From the NCBI RefSeq assembly GCF_032854445.1, contig NC_088295.1, positions 9,471,385 to 9,535,384 on the forward strand: DNA of 64,000 nt, written 5' to 3'. The notes under the pieces are model-generated. The model saw only the letters and a program-made list of their open reading frames with translations. It searched no databases and was not told the origin of the DNA. The position numbers and the translations under genes were made by a program. Below, in pieces: positions 54,040 to 64,000 of the stretch; position 1 is the first letter of the stretch; the number at the start of each line of letters is the position of its first letter. Source of the stretch: Liolophura sinensis. Its lineage: Eukaryota > Mollusca > Polyplacophora > Chitonida > Chitonidae.

Positions 54040-55560
54040 GTATTACATTCTCCTAACGGATTGTTTCTAGCCGAACTATTATCCCAGCTTGCTCCGCCAA
54101 CAACTACCACACACGCAGATTCTCCTAAGGGAATGTTTCTAGCTGAACCGTTATCTCCGCCAACATATACAACACGTATATACATTCGCCTAACGGAATG
54201 TTTCTAGCTGAACTCCTATCCCTGCTTGCTCCGACAACATATACCAACGCACACAGATTCTTCTAATGGATTGCTTCTAGCTAAACACCTATCTCTGCTT
54301 GCTCCGTCAACATCTACCAGACACACAGATTCTCCTAATGGATTGCTTCTAGCTGAACACCATCTCTACTTGGTCCGTCAACATCTACCAGACACACAGA
54401 TTCTCCTAACGGATTGCTTCTAGCTGAACACCTATCTCTACTTGCTCCACCAACATCTACCAGACACACAGATTCTCCTAATTGAGTGCTTCTAGTTGAA
54501 CACCATCTCTATTTGCTCCGCCGACATCTACCAAACACACAGATTCTCCTAATGGATTGCTTCTAGCTGAACACCATCTCTACTTGCTCCGACAACATCT
54601 ACCAAACACACAGATTCTCCTAATGGATTGCTTCTAGCTGAACACCATCTCTACTTGCTCCGTCAACATCTACCAGACACACAGATTCTCCTAACAGATT
54701 GCTTCTAGCTGAACACCATCTCTACTTGCTCCGATAATATCTACCAGACACACAGATTCTCCTAATGGATTGCTTCTAGCTGAACACCATCTCTACTTGC
54801 TCCGTCAACATCTACCAGACACACAGGTTCTCCTAATGGATTGCTTCTAGCTGAACACCATCTCTGCTTGCTCCACCAACATCTACCAGACACACAGATT
54901 CTCCTAATGGATTGCTTCTAGCTGAACACCATCTCTACTTGCTCCGACAACATCTACCAGACACACAAATTCTCCTAACAGATTGTTTCTAACTGAACCG
55001 TTATCCCTGCTTGCTCCACCAACATCTACCACACACACAGATTCTCCTAATGGATTGCTTCTAGCTGAACACCATCTCTGCTTGCTCCACCAACATCTAC
55101 CAGACACACAGATTCTCCTAATGGATTGCTTCTAGCTGAACACCATCTCTACTTGCTCCGACAACATCTACCAGACACACACATTCTCCTAACAGATTGT
55201 TTCTAACTGAACCGTTATCCCTGCTTGCTCCACCAACATCTACGACACTCACAGATTCTCGTCATTGATGGTTTCCAGCTAAAATCCTATCCCTGCTTCC
55301 TCCGCCAATAACTACCTCACACACAAATATATACATTTTTGATTGCTCCGCCAACAACTACCACACACGCATTCCTCTAACGTATTATTTCTAGCTAAAC
55401 ACTTATCTCTGATTGTTCCGCCAACAACTACCACACACACACACTCATACATTCTTCTAACATATTATTTCTAGCTGAACACTTATCTCTGTTTGCGCCA
55501 CTAACAACTACCCCACACATACACATCCTCCTGGTGGACTGTTTCTGGCTGTTTGCGCTG
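54040..55560. repeat. 71-bp minisatellite, about 21 copies
   Basis: Unit CAGATTCTCCTAATGGATTG plus CTTCTAGCTGAACACCATCT plus about 31 bp (71-72 bp). Central copies (54300-55200) are nearly identical and edge copies are degenerate, as expected when exchange homogenises the middle. Confidence 0.95.
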
Positions 55561-57997
55561 AGGTATGGAAGTACAAACAGACAACCGTCGACTTTTCCAA
55601 ATGTGGGCTGTAAGCAGATTACCCGCACTTACACGTTCAAATGCCGTGACATTTGCGGACAGAAACCGTTTATCATCTACTTACTTATGTCAGCACACCG
55701 ACAAAGGCAAAGAGAGCGACATAAACACTCCTTTTAGTACCTAAAAAGCAAGAAGGGAGTTTAGATAACCTATAATAAGAGTGGCGTGGCTCATCCAAGC
55801 ATCCGCATCAGCTCTGCAAAGCAATTTTGATTTCTCCAAATACGTAGAGAGCTTTCTGGCGTTATTTACAACATAGCACACATCTATTTGGTTTAGCCAG
55901 AAGGTATCTGTGTATTATCTACATATAATAAGAGTACGACGCATTTATTAGTTCTCCCCTTCCATGCTCCAGGGCAGCTTATTTGTTAGATATGTCATAT
56001 AAGCTGAACTATACTCTGTCCAGGGAGAGAAATCCACTAACACTGTGTAAGGACACCGCAGCATTATTTATAAGGTTTTGATTCGAACAGTTTCAGTTGA
56101 TCTTATTTCCCTGACGTGACAATACTTGGGAAACAATCAATGGAATTGATTTGTCGGCCAACATAGGGTGTTTTATATTAATTAGCGCCTAGAAGAGCAC
56201 GGAAATGTTTTATTCATTTAAAAAGCAATAAAATCTCCGAACACCAGAGAGTAAAAGTAATTTTCCTTTATCACCTAGGCAATAAGAGAAAGGCGCCGTC
56301 GACAACTCAAAGGCTTGCAATAAACAATGGGATAAGAAAACAATAGAAAAAGCGGTTGTTTTTTTTAGCATGCAGTGGCTTGACTCAGAGAAACAATTAG
56401 TGTGAGATCATGACAGAGTGTAGTCACCTGAATTTAGCCCAGTGCTAGTTGAAATTTCCAGCAAATTGACAATCTGCCACATGAAAAACATCATCCTTAC
56501 TATCAACTCTTTTCGTGTTTCTTACGGACATGTGTTATTGCATGTTCAGGTAAACTGATATTGTTATAGATAACTTGAGTTATAGATAGCTGGCACCTGT
56601 AGTGAACATAAGTTGCATAAAACATGAGCCTTTATTAGGGCAAGTGAATGCCGTCTCGAAGCCGCTATCTTCCGCTAACCATACGCGTTGTATTTGTAGC
56701 AGCGTCAGACACTAAAGCCATCTGACCTCTTTATCAATGGCTGCTGTTAACAGAGGAATGCTCGTGGATTTAGACTAGCTTCATACATCCTACAAAACAG
56801 GCTTTATTTTGACGATACGTGAGCTGATTTAGCTCTAGCCGGTTTCTTTCTTGTCCACAGTTTCCTGTTCGGGATTCTGTATTGGTTCATTTCCCCAAAG
56901 AGCCGAACTTTAGATGCTCTCTGGCTCACTATGTACTCAAAGCATTGATAAACAAAAGTTCCATTTATCTTGAAACCCATGTCTTGGGCATTCTGGTTTT
57001 CGTTTTATTGACAAAGCTATTGAAATTCGGAGCTCACTTCAAGTTGTCGCATCCTTTCATTGGAGAGTAAGCGTGGTTAAATACGATGAGAGCTTCGGTT
57101 TTTTGTGCCAATGACATCTTGATGATTGTCACTCCATTACGAAACAGTGGCCATAGCATACAAAGTAGCCGGGATTTCCTGCTTGAATGCTGCATTAGAA
57201 TCTTTCTTTTCCAGGGTGCTTTTTGAGACTCTGCAAGCTTTCACGTTAAAATCGAGAGCAGTATATCTTTAAAGTAAACGTTTTCTGTCTTTGTGCATTG
57301 TAAGAGACATTTATATATTATTTTCGTGTTCAAAGTTAACTACATCCCAGTTTTATGTCGTAACGGCTGTGAGTTTAAACTTAATACCAAACGGTGTAAA
57401 ACGTTAATTAGAATTACTTTCAAAATTTTCCGTACTCGTGTAAATTAAAGCAGTTTGACACAGTTTGATATAAACCATTACCATGAAGGTAACGTAAATG
57501 CAATTAACGCGATATAAACAATTTTCATATTTTATGGTATATAATTATATGATTTAGGATTAATACATAGAGATAACAGTTTAGTTGGACAACGGATTCT
57601 TTGTAATACAATGTTACCTCTGCCGTTAACTTGAAAATGGGTTAATTCTGAAACTTAAACTCGTTCAGTATTAGTGACCGTAATTTATCCGAACACAGCG
57701 AAGCTATTCATTCAGCACAGTTTATAAAAGTGAAGATACGTTTACACGTGGTCATTCACAGAATAAATTAAAACTGTCTGCAGAACATTTCCTGGCCGTG
57801 GGAGTGTACACGAAATTGAACACTTACCAGGGAAATATTTATGCCTGCGCAATACATTGGATCTGAGTAGATACAGCATATACTCAGGCCATATACACAT
57901 GGAGCTGACCAGCTGTTTATATGACCAGTTGTATATATAGTATACCTTCACATGCACTACCAATGCTGTACATGTTCTACTATTATACGATGTCTTT
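55561..57997. other. No recognised gene
   Basis: A+T-rich, no repeat or domain recognised. Confidence 0.45.
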
Positions 57998-58085
57998 TCA
58001 TTTATTTATTTATGTTTAACGTCCTACACAACAACACTGAGGCTTTGGACTTCCTGAATCACTTCAAATCACTAGATACTAGACA
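57998..58085 (-). mobile_element. Possible fragment of a second SINE-like family
   Basis: TCATTTATTTATTTATGTTT, then AACGTCCTACACAACAACAC. The layout (ATTT tail complement followed by a conserved-looking TTTAACGTCCTA block) mirrors the main SINE but the sequence differs. Confidence 0.35.
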
Positions 58086-59518
58086 AGCATACTGACGTAA
58101 ATCCACAGCCTATGCAATGGTACACATTTAGTTACAACGTTAGTAGGAACCTGTGAAAGAAATCAGATATTATGGAAACCATCGGATCATTCTAGGTTTC
58201 TGACAATAGTCCATACATATAGCTGGACTTAAACCTCTGGATTCATTCCAAAACGTGAAGATATTGGCCAGCGAAGAGCACGAGCGGTAGCTAAGGCAAA
58301 ATATGCCACTATATTAATGTATGTATAGACAGCATGATTGGTGACAAGTGGACGGCAGAGAAGTGGTAAGCAAGCCCCCCTTCCTCATGTACTTCACTGT
58401 TTACCCAAAGGAATGTGCATATCCCGAAAAGCGTTCCAATGAGTTTTACTTCAGAGCCGCTATAAACACGCATTTAGAACCATAAGAGAAGAAAAGATGC
58501 TTTCCCAACATTTGTTGCAAACATAAAAGGCCCTATAGTCGATGTTAGCAGCTCACATTGCGCGAGATGGAAGTTGATAGTCTAACCTTATCGCATTATT
58601 TCAGCGATACTTCAACCTAGGTTGCATCATCATGATAAAGAAAATTGTTTTAAAAGCATTTGAAATTAGATACATCCATCCTGATCGCTGCAGGCATATT
58701 GCTTTCCCGAATCTCGTGACGTTCTGGTAAACGAGTACGGGTTGTAAATGAACCAGGATACATGTTAAGTGTGCAAAAACGAAAACACAATGATATAGTA
58801 CAGTGCTGAAATACATGACTAGTTTTGTTGAAGTGTCCCTTTACCTGTGTACCGTATTGTTTTTGTTCAGGTAACTTGACAATGAATCTGAGTTTGCACA
58901 TCACACGTCCTTTAATTACTTCTCTGATGACTGACCTGCAACGATATGATCTACACACCCATGATCACAAACTCTCTGCAGCGGTTTCAAGTCCGCCAGA
59001 GCAAGGCTAAGAGTTGCCAGCCTTCGTTCAACAGTCGGTGCTTTTATGGTATAATCATACTGACATTTTCCCCATTTGTTAACCTAGCCTATTTGTGCCT
59101 CTCACGGATCCTTAACTCTTGTTACGATAAGACGTACGGGAATTGGCAAGCAACTAACTTTATATGGGGAAATGGAAATATTACATATCTGTTAGGCAGC
59201 CTCTAATCACATCATTTGTGTTTGTTGGAGACTGAGCCTTGATGATATTTGTGTAGTCTAATCACGCCATGCTAAAAACATGCTTATTCACTGAGGAAAA
59301 TGCGATTGCATCGTTTCATTTGAGGAATGTAGCTTCCATGTCATCGGCGTTGAGCCGTGAGTTACCCTATTGTCTTCAGTCCCTGTATTCAGAAAACCCT
59401 GTGTTCTCTGTCACTGTGTTTCTAAATACCAACAGTATCATGTGGTATTTAATTCAAATTCCATTACAATAAAATAGATATGTAAGCGTTTTTTGTTTTC
59501 ATTATGTTTGGCAGCTGT
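58086..59518. other. No recognised gene
   Basis: No domain, RNA gene or repeat recognised. Confidence 0.4.
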
Positions 59519-59583
59519 TATAGTATAAGTGAAATATTCTTCACACAGACTTTCCAAATACACCAATCAAATAAATAAATAAA
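59519..59583 (+). mobile_element. SINE 3'-end remnant
   Basis: AGTATAAGTGAAATATTCTT matches the SINE body, then a diverged part and ACACCAATCAAATAAATAAA tail. Confidence 0.75.
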
Positions 59584-62500
59584 ATTTTTCAAGCTTTGTA
59601 TAATACCGTTGTATCCAAATACAAGCTATACGGGAGCCACTTACAAGCCATACCTGAACCTCTAACAATGTGTTTTCAAAATAAGTACAACCTTGAGAGG
59701 TTCCGTGATAATTGACATTTGACTATGGCTGAGATGAGTCTTTCGAAGCCGTTGGTATTCTCCCTAGAATAGTCTGACATTTACAGCTTAGCAATGAGCA
59801 GCGGCTATCCTCGGTCCCACAGGTTAAAACAATAGCATCATGTGGGTGCGCTGGTTGACGCAAATACAGAGGATATTGCAAGGCAGGCCACCTGGAGTCA
59901 GTATCCTGTAACACAGCTATTTGTAGACAGAAACTGAATCGGCTATGCTTGTTGTGATGTTTATATAAGCTGTACAATGTGCATTGTTTGCTGAGGACCG
60001 ACCAGCATCTCCGATAATACCAAAACATGGAATGTGAAAGGGGAAACTAAGCTGGATAAGCTACCGAATCTTATGTTTGTCTGATTTCATCACCACTAAG
60101 AAGGCATTCGTGTATCATCTGACAGGCAATCGCATATCATAAAAAATACTGACCCAATAAATATATTACCTATTGTCCACTAGAATTTGATTATGGCTCT
60201 TGCTAGAGAACCAGAGCGCTTGTCTTTCCAGCATTATATATTTTAGCACCCCTCGCCAGAGGTGCGATCATTGCTCTTAGTTATGTTAGCCAATGCAAAT
60301 ATAGAGGCTGTTCAGCAACCTGGGATGGGGATCACTTCGCCGGGGTCGGTTCGTGTTGGGAGGGTTAGACGGCGACAATGTAGCATTTTGCTATGGTCTA
60401 CTCGTAATAGCTGCATATATTATCATCGCTGACAGTCATCGGTGGCGTGATTACATCTCATTCTGAGCGTGGGCCTTAGGGATAGCACGAGAGTCTCATC
60501 GCCCCGAAACCTGAGTCTGGCGGAGTAGATGGATTACGAAAGCCAGAACGGCTAGGCTTGGCCGTATCCACAGCGTGTCCTTGAAACTAGCGCCCTCGCG
60601 GCGGATGAATGTGGTAGTAATAGGGAAGGGGACCAGTCATGCGTCAGGAAACTGCTTATATTGTAACTTTGGGCCAAAAATCGATCCAGTAAGTCCACTT
60701 GGGGCATATATGTAATACTATTATAAACCTGACAGATGGAATGCTTGGAGTGTACACTCGACCTATAAGCCTATTTGATATATAGCGAAAGGACGTACTG
60801 AGACGAAACTGGACTATTCTATCCGATAATGAACACAAATGGCTTTTACTTCATGACAGCTAATGTGATTCTTAGCTTTGTGAAAAGTCAGTGATCATCC
60901 GTTACCAAATGTAATTTTTGAATCCCGTGTTCGGTGTGACTGTATGGTGATCTCATAATATGGACTGACAAATCCGGTATCTCTACAGTGTCTTGTTTTA
61001 TGTAACACTGTGTTAATACGTACGCACTCCATGAAGTACCTAGCACAGACTGACCAATGGGCTGTTTGTATTTACCCAGTGTTTGTCACGTGCTGTGCGC
61101 ATGATGCATCATGGTATATGAAGTTCATCAACTATAATATATTTACTGCTTTCCTTTCAATCACTGGGAATATTCTTTGACAAGATCAATCAATCAACCA
61201 GTCGCTAGGCCATTCAAGACGTGAGTTCAGTCCCATTCTTGGAGAGAGAGCTTTTTTACATTTATTAACTCGAATTGTTCTTGAGGCGTTAAGCGGACAT
61301 AAGTGATCGACGGTGTGCTCATATGTGATCTTACATGAATTTGGCTTCGACCACTTTCCTTCAACTTCTTATGACACGTCATACTTAGAACAGTTCTTCA
61401 GTCACCCACTAAAGATGACTCGAATGGTATCAGATAGCAATAAAAAATAATGAATATAATTTATAAATATTACAAACGTGATGTATTTAGTGGATGGTTT
61501 GACAACTTTTATTATGCTTTCAGTGCATTAATGACATATTATAACATCCAAGGCTAGGTGAAAATACGAAGATTTTTCCCATTTGAACACACCGTTACCT
61601 GCTATAGTTTCCATGTCTCTGGGCTATCATAAAGAACTAAGAATCTGGCAGATGTAGACGTCGCCTCAAAGGTTATAATGTGCCTGTTTAAAGCAAACTT
61701 AGATGGAATTTTGTGCTGGTGTTGATTACATGTTAGGCACATGAGAACACACAGTTCCTCAGGTGACAGGTTCTAAATTACCATTCCATGTACTCAACAT
61801 CCGTCAGAGGACGAGGTTTGAAAACATGCAGGTTTTGGCCTTGTCTGGACTAAAGTTTAGCCTTCCATATAGTACAGACTGCACTTGAGTCTGATAAAGG
61901 ACAGCCCCATTTGGCCTGACCTGTGAGAAGACTGTCGAGCCAGGCTCTATGATAAGCGTCCATCGGAAGAACTACCACTCTTACCGACATAGCAATTTCC
62001 GCATGTGAGGTCAACCTCTACTATTATCTGGTTCCACACCTCCACGGATTCACGTCAACTAAATTCCCACAGGCCTGGCTCAAATCTTCGCAAGACGCTA
62101 TGCCACACCCGGTGCGACTACAACATCGTTCTTCTTTTGAACTGCCCGACAGAAATAAGGATTTCGTTCTTTATATGTGGAATGACCCTTCCAGTTGACG
62201 TTGGGAATCTGCCTGCTACAATGAGAGCCGAAATAATGATCAAATCGGTATTAAATTGTTAGGATACGCATTAACACTCGAACTTCCACTCGCAATAAAC
62301 GGCTAGTCGACTACCCCGAAAATGTCGCTAGATCCCCCAGGGTTTTTTTTACAAGTAACGGTAACAGACTGCGGCAGAGCACTGTAATCTGGATTTACAC
62401 GAATATCAGTTGGACCTTTGTACTATTTATTTTTAGTTTTAACGTTATCTACGAACGGATTCCAATGCTGAAATTCATCGAGCACTTTCTGCACACATGG

Positions 62501-64000
62501 AAGGAAGACAAATGATTTATTCTCCAATATCAGTTCATACCTGGCGATTATACACTTTATACACACTCTGTGGCTATAATTGCTTCTCTTATCTTGCTGA
62601 TATTCGTGTTACCACTTTGATCATTCCCTGTATATAAGCTTGCGTATGGTTAAGCTCCAGTTCATACAGTTATATTAAAAGGTATTAATGGGTTCTTCTC
62701 TTGGCTATAAGCATTTGGGACAGCACAGACACTGTTCCACCCAGAGGCATGGTAAAATGATTGATGTCGATGTCATGTTGGTTGTCTTTCAAAAGTTTCT
62801 CCAGTAGAGGCAGCTGTATGATTTAGGATGGATTAATCAACCTGTCAAGAGAGACACGGTGGAAATTGGTGCTGAAACCTTGCAAAAATAGTCGTAACTT
62901 CATATAGACAAATTAGAAATGGAATGTAAGCAAATAGGTAAGTTAAAACTAATAGTTGTTGACGATCAAGGTATATTTATATACATTTTGAACTCAATTT
63001 GCGAACTACTGGTATCTTCTATCTTAGTTCAGTTTCGGAAAATAGAAACAAGCAACTCATCTGTTAATAGTTATATTACAGACATTCCACAAAGAGAAGA
63101 TTGCCTGGGTGAGCCTTCTGTAGTTTGTTATAGTAGTCATGTGCAAGTAAGTCTTGTCTGCAGTGCACAGACAGTACCAGTGTTCTCAAGTATTAGCAAT
63201 ACTGTTGTCTTTATTTGTCATTGGCTGAACATGTCTTAGCTGAAAAGTCAAAAAGCACGCGTGATGGTGTTGCTGTCTAGGTTTACAGGGAATTCACCCC
63301 TATAAACTCCGCTCAAAACGACCGACGGCCATTGTTGTCTATCCATCCCTTGGCAATCTCTAAGTTTCGTCTGACGTTCGAACGGCTCATAACTGTAACT
63401 ACACGCTTTATATATCCGCCTGCTTTGTCCACGAAGTTCTCTGATAGTCTAACATTCTCAGTTGGTGGCGTATTATGCAGTGTTAGAGGAACTTGTGGTC
63501 CAGGCGTATGGAACAGTGGGAATCTGTAGTTCACATTGCGTGAACCGAAATTCCGGGACTGTTTGTTACATATTAATTATGTAGTTAGTCCATGAACTCG
63601 ACATGTTATTTCATAATATTCAGGTTTCTGGAGGGAAGTTGGCGTTCCCTGGAGAGACTAAGAGTTATAATTTCGTGTCGGAAATTGCTTTTGTATTGAT
63701 AAGAGGCAACCTGCTGCTGGTGGAGAGGCTCCCTCATTCCTCCAGCATGCCTTTGGTCTCTCGTTAATTTAGCCCACAGAGTTATAACGGCAGGATCAGC
63801 TGTATTCATTACCACAGAGTCTAGTCTATTAAATAATGGAATGGCACATTTTAACAAGGTTAGGTCAGGGAAGCGGAAATAAGTGGTGTTGATTACATGT
63901 TTATTGTTATTAGTTCTGTCTGTTATCAGACTATCACCCCCCTTATAACTGTTTAATTCACTTAAGAGTCCCAATTATTCCAATTTTCCCGACATCGCCG
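59584..64000. other. 4.4 kb without a recognised gene
   Basis: Only short frames without recognisable domains. An 8-T run near 62343-62350 and scattered A+T-rich DNA. Confidence 0.45.

Overview
The window reads as nuclear DNA of an invertebrate, most likely a mollusc. The main reason is at least a dozen copies of one tRNA-derived SINE. Its head has RNA polymerase III A and B boxes, and its body and AATAAA-type tail I associate with molluscan genomes. There are also seven separate minisatellite arrays, a Ty3/gypsy retroelement and a large virus-like DNA transposon. I see no convincing host protein-coding exon, so most of the window is intergenic or repeat DNA.

1-11.65 kb: the right-hand part of a Polinton/Maverick-type element, visibly richer in G+C than the rest. 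It holds the C-terminal part of a type-B DNA polymerase (+), a full-length DDE integrase (-), a minus-strand run of small, partly membrane-bound proteins, a Walker-type packaging ATPase, and a 401-codon frame that is my candidate for the major capsid protein. Then follow a 429-aa protein with an amphipathic C-terminus (+), a 428-aa protein with a membrane tail (-), a duplicated pair of beta-rich genes (+), a two-helix membrane protein (+) and a 77-aa protein (-). The copy is decaying. The polymerase has lost an internal block, and frameshifts or stops hit the ATPase, the capsid candidate and several small genes. The integrase and several structural-type genes remain open. If the family parallels hold, the polymerase would copy the element, the integrase insert it, and the ATPase and capsid-type genes make and fill a particle.

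11.7-24.4 kb: a 22-bp perfect hairpin, an 80-bp near-perfect palindrome, and then a long imperfect inverted repeat. Arm 1 runs from about 11.8 to 19.09 kb and arm 2 from about 23.18 to 24.41 kb. Arm 1 has been split by a SINE and by a degenerate Ty3/gypsy element with LTRs (13.24-18.76 kb, minus strand). The 4-kb spacer carries a broken C48/Ulp1-like cysteine protease.

24.4-64 kb: minisatellites with 57-, 29-, 34-, 32-, 21-, 26- and 71-bp units, a fold-back element at 31.6-32.0 kb, further SINE copies (one pair inverted), and long A+T-rich stretches in which I recognise no gene. The long open frames inside the arrays are products of their periodicity and not genes.
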